The notes under the pieces are model-generated. The model did not search any database and had not been told where the DNA came from. It saw nothing but the letters and a program-made list of their open reading frames with translations. A DNA stretch of 64,000 nt from an uncultured Collinsella sp. (GTDB lineage: Bacteria; Actinomycetota; Coriobacteriia; Coriobacteriales; Coriobacteriaceae). Location: assembly GCA_900540935.1 (NCBI GenBank), contig UQHW01000006.1, positions 1-64,000 on the forward strand, in the 5' to 3' direction. Each line of letters starts with the position of its first letter. The stretch's first letter is position 1. Below, one piece after another: positions 16,222-24,577 of the stretch. Made by a program: the position numbers and the translations under genes.

Positions 16222-18114
16222 ATGAGTAAGATTCTTGGTATCGACCTTGGTACTACTAACTCCGCTATGGCCGTTCTCGAGGGCGGTTCTCCGACCATTA
16301 TCGTGAACGCCGAGGGCGACCGCACCACCCCGTCCGTCGTGGGCTTCCGTGCCGACGGCGACCGCGTCGTGGGTAAGGCCGCTAAGAACCAGGCTGTCAC
16401 CAACCCCAAGAACACCGTGTTCTCCATCAAGCGCTTCATGGGCCGCAAGTACTCCGAGTGCACCTCTGAGATCAAGACCGTGCCGTACGAGGTCAAGGAG
16501 GGCCAGGGTGGCCGTGCCGTCGTCGATATCGAGGGCAAGGATTACACCGCCGAGCAGGTGAGCGCCATGACGCTCGCAAAGATGAAGGCCGACGCCGAGA
16601 AGTATCTGGGCGAGACCGTCACCGACGCCGTCATCACCGTCCCGGCCTACTTCAACGACGCCCAGCGTCAGGCCACCAAGGACGCCGGTAAGATCGCCGG
16701 CCTCAACGTCAAGCGTATCGTCAACGAGCCGACCGCTGCTGCTCTTGCCTATGGCCTGGACAAGCAGGGCACCGACCAGCGCATCCTGGTCTTCGATCTG
16801 GGCGGCGGCACCTTCGATGTCTCCATCCTCGACCTCGCTGACGGCGTGTTTGAGGTTCTGTCCACCTCGGGCGACAACCACCTGGGCGGCGACGACTGGG
16901 ATCAGCGCGTCATCGACTGGATGGCCGATAAGTTCCAGCAGGAGAACGGTGTCGACCTGCGTCAGGACCCCATGGCCCTGCAGCGTCTGAAGGAGGCTGC
17001 CGAGAACGCCAAGAAGGAGCTCTCCGCCGCCCAGCAGACCACCATCAACCTGCCGTTCATTACCATGAACCAGTCCGGCCCGCTGCACCTCAACTACACG
17101 CTGACCCGCGCCGAGTTCGAGAAGATCACCCGCGACCTGCTCGAGCGCTGCAAGCAGCCTGTCACCAACGCCCTGCGCGACGCCAAGCTTAAGCTCTCCG
17201 ATCTGACCGAGGTCATCCTCGTCGGCGGCTCCACCCGTATGCCCGCCGTCCAGGAGCTCGTCAAGACCATGACCGGCAAGCAGCCCAACATGTCCGTGAA
17301 CCCCGACGAGGTCGTTGCCGACGGCGCTGCCGTCCAGGGCGGCGTGCTCACCGGCGACGTCGAGGGCATCCTGCTGCTCGACGTTACCCCGCTGTCGCTG
17401 GGTGTCGAGACCATGGGCGGCATCATGACCAAGATGATCGACCGCAACACCACGATCCCGACCTCCAAGACCGAGGTCTACTCCACCGCTGCCGACAACC
17501 AGACCAGCGTCGAGATCAACGTGCTCCAGGGCGAGCGCGAGCTTGCCCGCGACAACAAGTCGCTCGGTAAGTTCCAGCTGACCGGCATCCCGGCTGCCCG
17601 CCGCGGCGTGCCGCAGATCGAGGTCACTTTCGACATCGACGCCAACGGCATCGTCAAGGTCTCCGCTAAGGACAAGGGCACCGGCAAGGAGCAGCAGATC
17701 ACCATTTCCGGCTCCACCGCTCTGTCCGACGACGAAGTCGATCGTATGGTCAAGGACGCCGAGGCTCATGCCGAGGAGGACAAGAAGCAGAAGGAAGAGG
17801 TCGAGGTCCGCAACCAGACCGACAGCCTGTGCTACTCCACCGAGCAGACCCTCAACGAGCTGGGCGACAAGGTTTCCGCCGACGTGAAGTCCAAGGCCGA
17901 GGCCGCTATCGCCGACGCCAAGAAGGCGCTCGAGGGCTCTGACGTCGAGGCCATCAAGGCCGCCGGCGAGTCCCTGCAGTCCGTGGCCTACGAGCTGGCC
18001 CAGGTTGTCTACGCCGACGCTCAGCAGCAGACCGACGGTGCCGCCGGCGCCCAGCCTGCCGACGATGACGTCGTCGACGCCGACTACGAGGTTGTGGACG
18101 ACGAGGACAAGTAA
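16222..18114 (+). CDS. dnaK: chaperone DnaK (Hsp70)
   Basis: This 630-aa Hsp70 has the ATPase signatures IDLGTTNSAMAVLE, VFDLGGGTFDVSIL and VILVGGSTRMPAVQ, a substrate-binding domain and a flexible acidic tail ending EVVDDEDK. It folds and refolds client proteins in ATP-driven cycles with GrpE and DnaJ, encoded next to it. It is the first gene of dnaK-grpE-dnaJ-hspR. Confidence 0.98.
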   Translation: MSKILGIDLGTTNSAMAVLEGGSPTIIVNAEGDRTTPSVVGFRADGDRVVGKAAKNQAVTNPKNTVFSIKRFMGRKYSECTSEIKTVPYEVKEGQGGRAVVDIEGKDYTAEQVSAMTLAKMKADAEKYLGETVTDAVITVPAYFNDAQRQATKDAGKIAGLNVKRIVNEPTAAALAYGLDKQGTDQRILVFDLGGGTFDVSILDLADGVFEVLSTSGDNHLGGDDWDQRVIDWMADKFQQENGVDLRQDPMALQRLKEAAENAKKELSAAQQTTINLPFITMNQSGPLHLNYTLTRAEFEKITRDLLERCKQPVTNALRDAKLKLSDLTEVILVGGSTRMPAVQELVKTMTGKQPNMSVNPDEVVADGAAVQGGVLTGDVEGILLLDVTPLSLGVETMGGIMTKMIDRNTTIPTSKTEVYSTAADNQTSVEINVLQGERELARDNKSLGKFQLTGIPAARRGVPQIEVTFDIDANGIVKVSAKDKGTGKEQQITISGSTALSDDEVDRMVKDAEAHAEEDKKQKEEVEVRNQTDSLCYSTEQTLNELGDKVSADVKSKAEAAIADAKKALEGSDVEAIKAAGESLQSVAYELAQVVYADAQQQTDGAAGAQPADDDVVDADYEVVDDEDK

Positions 18115-18116
18115 TC

Positions 18117-18959
18117 ATGTCCGCCCGTAAAGCTCGCACGGAGGCGGCCGCCGTTGGTGCCGCCCCCGTTGACTCTGAGGAGAAGGACGTGAAGATTCCC
18201 GTAGAGGCCGCAGACGTTACCGAGGCCAACGAGGCCCCGGCCGCCGAGGCTGCCGAGAACCAAGTAGAGGATTCCAACAAGGAGGCGACGATGACCGAGG
18301 ACGAGATGGTGGAAGCCGCTATCCGCGCCGGTGAGGAAGCCGCCGACAACGACTTTAAGCTCAAGTTCGAGCAGGCTCAGAAAGAGCTTGCCGACGTGCG
18401 CAACGAGCTCGATGCTGCGGCAGAGGCTCAGAAGGCCGCCGAGGACAAGGCAAAGGACGCCACCGAGCGCACCGCCCGTCTGCAGGCCGACTGGGAGAAC
18501 TTCCGTCGCCGCACCGCCAATGAGCGTATCGCCGAGCGCGAGCGCGCGACCGAGAAGCTTGTCACCGCGCTGTTGCCGGTGATCGACGATATCGAGCGCG
18601 CGATCGACCATGCCCGCAGCCAAGAGCTTTCCGACGACTTTAAGCAGTTCGTCGATGGCGTTGACGCGGTACATGCCAAGCTGCTCGATGTGTTTGCGCA
18701 CGAGGGCGTTGAGCCCATCGACCCCAAGGGCGAGGCGTTCGATCCGCTCGAGCACCAGGCTGTGGGTCGCGTCGAGGACGCATCGCAGTACGACGAGACC
18801 GTCAACGATGTGTACCAGAAGGGCTACCGCATGGCGGATCGCATCCTGCGTTCCGCGATGGTGACGGTGACCTACGGTGGCGAGAAGCGCCCCGCACCGG
18901 AGCCCGAAGCGGCGCCCGAGGATGCTGCGGCCGATACGGCCGAGAGCACCGAGGAGTAA
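18117..18959 (+). CDS. grpE: nucleotide exchange factor GrpE
   Basis: GrpE releases ADP from DnaK. The core (LQADWENFRRRTANER, DDIERAIDHAR, GEAFDPLEHQAVGRV) is canonical. From the ATG at 18117, 2 nt after dnaK, the protein is 280 aa with a long acidic, alanine-rich N-terminus. A second in-frame ATG at 18291 has a near-perfect AAGGAGG 5 nt upstream and would give 222 aa, close to the usual GrpE length. I keep the longer frame because it leaves no unexplained gap, but the shorter one may be the main product. Confidence 0.93.
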   Translation: MSARKARTEAAAVGAAPVDSEEKDVKIPVEAADVTEANEAPAAEAAENQVEDSNKEATMTEDEMVEAAIRAGEEAADNDFKLKFEQAQKELADVRNELDAAAEAQKAAEDKAKDATERTARLQADWENFRRRTANERIAERERATEKLVTALLPVIDDIERAIDHARSQELSDDFKQFVDGVDAVHAKLLDVFAHEGVEPIDPKGEAFDPLEHQAVGRVEDASQYDETVNDVYQKGYRMADRILRSAMVTVTYGGEKRPAPEPEAAPEDAAADTAESTEE

Positions 18960-18964
18960 TTGAG

Positions 18965-18995
18965 AAGGGCCCCGGGGCAACACCCGGGGCCCTTT
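18965..18995 (+). terminator. intra-operon terminator between grpE and dnaJ
   Basis: A 12-bp GC-rich stem (AAGGGCCCCGGG / CCCGGGGCCCTT) with a 6-nt loop and a short T-run starts 5 nt after the grpE stop. It may reduce read-through into dnaJ-hspR. Confidence 0.75.
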
Positions 18996-19066
18996 CTGGC
19001 CTAGTGCCATATGAAAGCATGAGCCGCCGCCCGCTGGGCGGCGGATGAAACAGGAGAGGAGCTACG

Positions 19067-20026
19067 ATGGCTGCAGGCAAAACCTTCTATGACATCCTGG
19101 GCGTATCCAAGAGCGCCTCCGACAAAGAGATCAAGAGCGCGTTTCGCAAGCTCGCGCAAAAATATCACCCCGATGCCGGCGGCGACGAGGCCAAGTTCAA
19201 GGAGATCAGCGAGGCCTACGAAACGCTTTCGGACGAGAAGAAGCGCAAAGAGTACGACCAGATGCTCATGTTTGGCGGCATGCCGGGCGCGGGCGGCGCG
19301 TATGGCGGCGGCTACGGTGCTGGCGCGGGCGCCAGCGGCTGGGGCGATATCTTCGACAGCATCTTTAGCGGCAACGGCGCCTGGGGCAGCGATTGGAGCT
19401 CGGGCTTTGCCGGGGCTGCGGGTAATGCCGGCGCGGGCCGCAGCCGTGCTCGCAAGGGCGGCGACCTGTCGCTGACCGTTGATGTGACGGCTGAGGACGC
19501 GTTTCGCGGCGTGACGCACAAGGTCACGTATCGCATTCCCTCGACAGGCGAGCAGCAGACCATTACGGTCTCGGTGCCTGCGGGCGCGGTCGACGGAGGC
19601 AAACTGCGCTACAAGCGTCGCGGCGAGTATGGCGTTGCCGGCGGCGAGCGCGGCGACCTGGTCGTGACCACGCACGTGGAGGAGCACCCGCTGTTTAAGC
19701 GCAAAGGCGCCGACGTGACCATGGAGGTACCGGTCTCGGTCTACGAGGCGGCGCTCGGCTGCACGGTGGACGTGCCGACGCCCGGCGGTGCGACAGTTCG
19801 TCTGAAGGTGCCCGCGGGTACCCAGACGGGCAAGAAGTTCCGCTTTAAGGAAATGGGGGCGCCTGACGTTAAGCATCGCGGGCGCACCGGTGCACTGCTT
19901 GTCGAGATCAAGGTACAGGTTCCCACGAGCCTGTCCGATGACGAGCGCGATGCCATGACCAAGCTGCGCGAGGCCGACACGCGCGACTATCGCGAGAAGG
20001 TCAACCGTTACAAGGCGACGTACTAG
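19067..20026 (+). CDS. dnaJ: J-domain co-chaperone without zinc finger (DnaJ/CbpA-type)
   Basis: This 319-aa protein has an N-terminal J domain with HPD (KYHPDAGGDEAKFKEISEAYETL), a Gly/Ala/Trp-rich linker (about residues 70-125) and two C-terminal beta-barrel client-binding segments. The four CxxCxGxG repeats of type I DnaJ are absent, so it is a type II protein. It stimulates DnaK ATP hydrolysis and delivers clients. It sits between grpE and hspR with a good ribosome site (GGAGAGGAG). Confidence 0.92.
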   Translation: MAAGKTFYDILGVSKSASDKEIKSAFRKLAQKYHPDAGGDEAKFKEISEAYETLSDEKKRKEYDQMLMFGGMPGAGGAYGGGYGAGAGASGWGDIFDSIFSGNGAWGSDWSSGFAGAAGNAGAGRSRARKGGDLSLTVDVTAEDAFRGVTHKVTYRIPSTGEQQTITVSVPAGAVDGGKLRYKRRGEYGVAGGERGDLVVTTHVEEHPLFKRKGADVTMEVPVSVYEAALGCTVDVPTPGGATVRLKVPAGTQTGKKFRFKEMGAPDVKHRGRTGALLVEIKVQVPTSLSDDERDAMTKLREADTRDYREKVNRYKATY

Positions 20027-20098
20027 GGCGGTCGTGGCGCACGCGCCTGTCCACAGGCTTATGATGGACGATAACGAGACGGAAAGGGGTCAGGTAGC

Positions 20099-20515
20099 AT
20101 GGCCGAGGACAATAGGAACAAACCGCTGTACATGATCAGCGTGGCGGCCGAGCTGACCGGCATGCATCCGCAGACTCTGCGCGTCTACGAGTCCAAGGGC
20201 CTGGTGAACCCTCAGCGCTCGGGCGGCAACACGCGCCTGTATTCGCGTGCCGATATCGAGCGCCTGGAGCTCATCAACCAGCTCACCGACGAGGGTATCA
20301 ACCTTGCCGGCGTGGTGCGCATCCTCGATATGAAGGAGCGTGCCGAGGAGCGCGAGCGCGAGAACGAAAAACTCCGTGCCCGCGTGCGCCAGCTCGAGGA
20401 CGAGCTGCACGAGTACAAGATGCAGAAGAAGATCACCGCCCTGGCCCCGCGCGATGGCTCGGTTAACCCCGAGCAAGTCATGCGCAAACTGCTGGGCGCC
20501 GGAGGGGATCTGTAG
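20099..20515 (+). CDS. hspR: heat-shock repressor HspR (MerR family)
   Basis: This 138-aa MerR-type regulator has the winged helix MISVAAELTGMHPQTLRVYESKGLVNPQRSGGNTRLYS (split here by eye into helix and wing), followed by a coiled-coil region (residues about 78-110). In actinobacteria HspR represses dnaK and clpB operons with DnaK as co-repressor. Its position as the last gene of the dnaK operon and the shared repeat upstream of dnaK and clpB fit this role. A family C element starts immediately after its stop. Confidence 0.93.
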   Translation: MAEDNRNKPLYMISVAAELTGMHPQTLRVYESKGLVNPQRSGGNTRLYSRADIERLELINQLTDEGINLAGVVRILDMKERAEERERENEKLRARVRQLEDELHEYKMQKKITALAPRDGSVNPEQVMRKLLGAGGDL

Positions 20516-20662
20516 GTTCCGCCGTTCTAACGAACGGCGGACCGGTCGACGCTGCGCGCCGCCCAGAGCGACAATCTGCCTTTCAACTTCGGCGGCATGA
20601 TCAAAAGATCAATGCCGCCTTGTTTCAAGGCACCTTGCTCGCTCTGGCGGGCTTTCGCTGGC
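20516..20662 (+). ncRNA. candidate structured RNA element, family C, copy 2
   Basis: The element starts at the hspR stop. The first hairpin is GTTCCGCCGTTC-TAAC-GAACGGCGG. The core GACGCTGCGCGCCGCCCA is identical to copy 1. The central hairpin has stem GGCGGCAT / ATGCCGCC and apex GATC-AAAA-GATC with one bulged A. CCAGAGCGA-CAA pairs with TTG-C-TCGCTCTGG. CCTT/AAGG flanks the central hairpin. Compared with copies 1 and 3, the helices change sequence but keep pairing. The remaining gap up to 20890 holds only a small inverted repeat (CTTTA-N6-TAAAG, about 20775-20790) near the hydratase promoter region. Confidence 0.55.
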
Positions 20663-20890
20663 GTTGCCAAAACATCGACGTTGCTGGGGTAGTCATTGGG
20701 GACGTTCTTAAATGACTAGTCGAAAGGGACACTCTTGCACTAAATCTGCCGGCCCTCGCCGGGTTCATCCTTTACTTTACCGAGATAAAGTGAACGTGTA
20801 GATTCGTAACCCACTTGCAACCGTTCTATGGCACGATATTGAACGAATGTATGCTATGCGCTCAAATTTTTGGGCAGAGTGGGAGACAGT

Positions 20891-23191
20891 ATGGTCAAGC
20901 TGTACGAGGACGGCATCTACCTGCGCGGCGGCAGCGAGGTTGTGCCTGCAGCCGAGGCTGCCGAGCGTGGTATTACGCAGACGCCCGAGGACGCCAAGCG
21001 TGGCACCATCGCGTATTCGATCCTCCAGGCACACAATACGTCCGGAGATCCCGAGGCGCTCAAGATTCGCTTCGATGCCATGGCGAGCCACGACATCACC
21101 TTTGTCGGCATCATCCAGACGGCGCGCGCCTCGGGCATGGAGCAGTTCCCGCTGCCTTACGTGCTCACCAACTGCCACAACTCGCTGTGCGCCGTGGGCG
21201 GCACCATCAACGAGGACGACCATGTCTTTGGCCTTTCCGCGGCCAAAAAATACGGCGGCATTTTCGTCCCGCCGCACATCGCCGTCATCCACTCCTTTAT
21301 GCGTGAGAACTTCGCCGGCTGCGGCAAGATGATCCTGGGCTCCGACTCGCACACCCGCTATGGCGCCCTGGGCACCATGGCCGTGGGCGAGGGCGGTGGC
21401 GAGCTGGCAAAGCAGCTGCTGCGCGACACCTACGATGTCGCCTATCCCGGCGTCGTTGCCATCTACCTCACGGGCGCCCCGCGCCCCGGCGTCGGCCCGC
21501 ACGATGTAGCACTCGCCATCATCCGCGCCGTCTTTGCCAAGGGCTACGTCAAGAACAAGGTCATGGAGTTCGTGGGCCCCGGCATCGCGAGCATGACGAC
21601 CGACTACCGCAACGGCGTCGACGTCATGACCACCGAGACCACCTGCCTGTCGAGCATCTGGGCCACCGACGAGGACACGCACGCGTTTTTGGCCATGCAT
21701 GGCCGCGGCGACGACTACCGCGAGCTCAAGCCCGCCGATGTCGCCTACTACGACGGCTGCGTCGAGGTCGATCTGTCGAGCATCAAGCCCATGATCGCCC
21801 TGCCGTTCCATCCTTCCAACGGCTTTGAGATCGACGAACTCAACGAGAATCTCGAGGACATCCTGCACGAGGTGGAGCTCGAGGCCGCCAAGATCGGCGA
21901 GGGCAAGACGCACTTTAGCCTGCTCGACAAGATCGTCGACGGCAAGCTGCACGTGCAGCAGGGCGTTATCGCCGGCTGCTCGGGCGGCAACTACGACTCC
22001 GTGGTCCAGGCCGCCCGCGTGCTCAAGGGCGCCAACACCGGCTGCGGCGAGTTTTCGCTGTCGGTCTATCCCACGAGCCAGCCCGTGGCACTCGAGCTTA
22101 CACGCCGCGGCTATATCTATGACCTTATGGAGGCCGGCGCAATCGTGCGTACGGCATTCTGCGGTCCGTGCTTTGGCGCCGGCGACACGCCCGCCAACAA
22201 CGGCCTTTCGATCCGCCACACTACGCGCAACTTCCCCAACCGCGAGGGCTCCAAGCCGGGTAATGGCCAGCTGAGCGCCGTGGCCCTGATGGATGCCCGC
22301 TCCATTGCGGCGACGGCTGCCAACGGCGGCGTCCTGACGCCGGCGACCGACCTGCCCGAGGAGACTTGGGACGAGGCCTGCGAGTACACCTTTGACGACG
22401 CACCGTACAAAAAGCGCGTGTACTGGGGCTTTGGCAAGGCGGAGCCTGCCGACGAGCTGGTCGAAGGCCCCAACATCAAGCCGTGGCCCGCGATGGAGCC
22501 CCTCGGCGACGATATTCTGCTCAAGGTGTGCTCCAAGATCATGGACCCGGTCACCACGACCGACGAGCTCATTCCTTCGGGCGAGACGAGCTCCTTCCGC
22601 TCCAACCCGCTGGGTCTGGCCGAGTTTACGCTGAGCCGCCGCGACCCGGCCTACGTGGGTCGTTCCAAGGAGGTCGATGCCGTGGAGAAGCGTCGCGTTG
22701 CCGGCGAGGCCGCGGGCGACCTGGCGGCGCTCGATGCCGAGCTTGCCGGTGTGTTTGAGGCGCTGGCCGGCGCGGGTGTCGCGGCCGACGCCAAGGCGAC
22801 CGAGTACGGCTCGATGCTCTATGCCAAGAAGCCCGGTGACGGTTCTGCCCGCGAGCAGGCCGCGAGCTGCCAGCGCGTAATTGGTGGCCTGGCCAACATC
22901 GTCCACGAGTACGCCACCAAGCGCTATCGCTCCAACGTGATGAACTGGGGCATGGTGCCCTTCCAGATGGAGGCCGAGCCCAACTTCGAGGTGGGCGACT
23001 ATGTCTTCGTGCCGGGGATTCGCGCTGCGCTCGATGACGACCTAAAGGACATCGCCGCCTACGTGGTGCGTGCCGACGGTGCGGTTGAGCAGATCGAGCT
23101 CTACATTGCCGATATGACGGCAGAGGAGCGTGCCATCGTCAAGGCCGGCTGCCTGATCAACTACAACAAGTTCAAGGCCGCTGCCGAGTAA
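20891..23191 (+). CDS. aconitase-family hydratase
   Basis: This 766-aa member of the aconitase superfamily has the cluster-binding cysteines in the expected contexts (SDSHTRYGALGTM, GCSGGNYDSV, FCGPCFGAGDTPANN) and the C-terminal swivel domain. It probably isomerises citrate to isocitrate through a [4Fe-4S] cluster; related hydratases act on other hydroxy-diacids, so the substrate is inferred. The ATG at 20891 follows GGGAG; an upstream in-frame TTG is less likely. No other TCA-cycle gene is nearby. Confidence 0.85.
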   Translation: MVKLYEDGIYLRGGSEVVPAAEAAERGITQTPEDAKRGTIAYSILQAHNTSGDPEALKIRFDAMASHDITFVGIIQTARASGMEQFPLPYVLTNCHNSLCAVGGTINEDDHVFGLSAAKKYGGIFVPPHIAVIHSFMRENFAGCGKMILGSDSHTRYGALGTMAVGEGGGELAKQLLRDTYDVAYPGVVAIYLTGAPRPGVGPHDVALAIIRAVFAKGYVKNKVMEFVGPGIASMTTDYRNGVDVMTTETTCLSSIWATDEDTHAFLAMHGRGDDYRELKPADVAYYDGCVEVDLSSIKPMIALPFHPSNGFEIDELNENLEDILHEVELEAAKIGEGKTHFSLLDKIVDGKLHVQQGVIAGCSGGNYDSVVQAARVLKGANTGCGEFSLSVYPTSQPVALELTRRGYIYDLMEAGAIVRTAFCGPCFGAGDTPANNGLSIRHTTRNFPNREGSKPGNGQLSAVALMDARSIAATAANGGVLTPATDLPEETWDEACEYTFDDAPYKKRVYWGFGKAEPADELVEGPNIKPWPAMEPLGDDILLKVCSKIMDPVTTTDELIPSGETSSFRSNPLGLAEFTLSRRDPAYVGRSKEVDAVEKRRVAGEAAGDLAALDAELAGVFEALAGAGVAADAKATEYGSMLYAKKPGDGSAREQAASCQRVIGGLANIVHEYATKRYRSNVMNWGMVPFQMEAEPNFEVGDYVFVPGIRAALDDDLKDIAAYVVRADGAVEQIELYIADMTAEERAIVKAGCLINYNKFKAAAE

Positions 23192-23206
23192 CGCACTTAA
23201 TTGTCC

Positions 23207-23280
23207 GCCCGGGGCTTACCCTTTCCCGCCCGCTCACGCGCTTCGCGAGGGTCGCGTTCGGGAAAGGGTAAGCCCCGGGC
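23207..23280. repeat. long perfect hairpin after the hydratase gene
   Basis: A perfect 22-bp inverted repeat (GCCCGGGGCTTACCCTTTCC... at 23207-23228 and its complement at 23259-23280) has a 30-nt centre that itself contains GCGCTTCGCG. There is no T-run on either side. It may stop transcription by stem strength alone, or be a REP-like repeat. Confidence 0.8.
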
Positions 23281-23441
23281 TACATTTCTGCGTTCTCGTT
23301 GGATCTTGAGGGACGCTAAAATCGAGGTTGCAACTCTCCTCTATGGGGGAGTGTGCCTTTGTTCATATGCTATCTAGAATTGACAGTATGAAGTTTGCGC
23401 TTTAAAGTGAGCTCAAAACACTCTCGTTTGTGGAGTTGAAG

Positions 23442-24131
23442 ATGAAGCGTTGCACTTCTGTTTTGTTGCTGTTGGTGGCTTGCGTCGTCGCTGCTGCGGG
23501 CGTGGTCCTATTTGGCTCGCTTATCTTCTATGGGCCGAGTGGGGTTGAGCAGACGGTCGAGATGGCGTCCCTTGTTGCATCGATGCCCGGGCAAATGATT
23601 TCGGACGTTACAAAGCCCGATGAGATAACGCTCGATATCGAGGAAACGCCGGGCATTCTAAGCATAAGCAACTACCCCATGATTGAACTTGGCTCGTCTC
23701 GCTATACCAAGGACGAGAAGTTGTCCCGACAGGCGCTGGACTTGCTAAACGGGCGTTCGTTCAAACGCTGGGACGGTTGGGATGCCTGTGAGCGCCGACG
23801 TGGTTTTGTGAACGGTGGCTACTATACAACGCTGAAGTTGTATTCATCTGATGGCAAACTGATGCGCACCGTTAACTACAATCCGGAATACGCAAAAGCC
23901 GGAGGTGGGGACGGCGTCTATATCCAAGATGGCGGCGTGACCTACATTCTTGAAGGCGACCAGCAGCAGGTGATCGATTTTTTGGATCGTTGCGTGATGG
24001 ACGCGTACGACCAGACCTGCCTGCCCGACCCGCAGACTGCGCGCGATAGTGGGTCTGCCCGTACATGGCTGTTCGAGGATGAGATGCCCTGGACCGCCGA
24101 ATCGGGAAGCATGGGCTCGGCAAAAGAGTAG
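23442..24131 (+). CDS. membrane-anchored protein of unknown function
   Basis: This 229-aa protein has one N-terminal hydrophobic segment (about residues 7-30) and an otherwise soluble extracytoplasmic part with short strand-rich segments (YYTTLKLYSSDGKLMRTV, GVYIQDGGVTYILEGD). No family is recognised. The ATG at 23442 follows GGAG at 8 nt. It is monocistronic and followed by a clear terminator. Confidence 0.7.
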   Translation: MKRCTSVLLLLVACVVAAAGVVLFGSLIFYGPSGVEQTVEMASLVASMPGQMISDVTKPDEITLDIEETPGILSISNYPMIELGSSRYTKDEKLSRQALDLLNGRSFKRWDGWDACERRRGFVNGGYYTTLKLYSSDGKLMRTVNYNPEYAKAGGGDGVYIQDGGVTYILEGDQQQVIDFLDRCVMDAYDQTCLPDPQTARDSGSARTWLFEDEMPWTAESGSMGSAKE

Positions 24132-24139
24132 AGACCGCG

Positions 24140-24178
24140 ACCACCACAAAGGTGCCTGTCCCTTTTGTGGTGGTTTTT
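24140..24178 (+). terminator. intrinsic terminator of the 23442 gene
   Basis: ACCACCACAAAGG pairs with CCTTTTGTGGTGGT (one bulged T) and is followed by TTTTT. Confidence 0.85.
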
Positions 24179-24183
24179 GGTCT

Positions 24184-24401
24184 GTCTCGATCTGTAACAT
24201 CTGGTCCGTTAAAAGTGGGCCTGGTGTTACAGATTTAGGTTTTCGATTCGGGTGTCTTCTGTTCGTCTCGATTTGTAACAGATAGAGCTCTATTTGCCGA
24301 GTAGATGTTACAGATTGAGACAAACGGGTGCCGCTGAACAATTCGTCTCGATTTGTAACATCTGGAGCCAGAAACGGTCGATAGATGTTACAGATTGAGA
24401 C
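24184..24401. repeat. tandem array of three palindromes, 80-bp period (family B)
   Basis: The units start at 24184, 24265 and 24345. Each opens with GTCTCGAT(C/T)TGTAACA and closes with TGTTACAGATTGAGAC, an almost complete complement; the third unit is the most symmetric and the first has a degraded right arm. The central spacers differ. The array fills most of the gap between the 23442 terminator and the clpB promoter region. Confidence 0.85.
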
Positions 24402-24462
24402 GGTAGCGCACCTGTGCGGCGGCGGGCCGACATCTTTACCCCTATCTTTCAATCACTCAGAA

Positions 24463-24487
24463 AATCTTATATATAGAGACTTAGATT
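24463..24487 (+). promoter_or_regulatory. candidate HspR operator upstream of clpB
   Basis: AATCTTA-N11-TTAGATT matches the dnaK upstream site in both arms and in adjacent bases; GTATA follows within a few bases at both loci. The site lies 91 bp before the clpB ATG. Confidence 0.6.
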
Positions 24488-24577
24488 TGTGTATAAGATC
24501 GTGCAAAGCTGGCAACAATACTTCTCGAACAACGTGAAGCCGCCCCGTAGGGCGGCCACCCCAAGAGAGGTGATTCC

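Noticed and set aside
16219..17769. 516-aa open frame antisense to dnaK, and similar long frames antisense to clpB, the hydratase, the flavoprotein and PP2C
   Set aside because: These arise from high-GC third-position bias; the translated sequences are low-complexity (Gly/Leu/Val/His/Asp) and match no family.
24184..24401. CRISPR array
   Set aside because: Only three units, palindromic arms with a degraded member, spacers that lie within the units, and no cas genes nearby.
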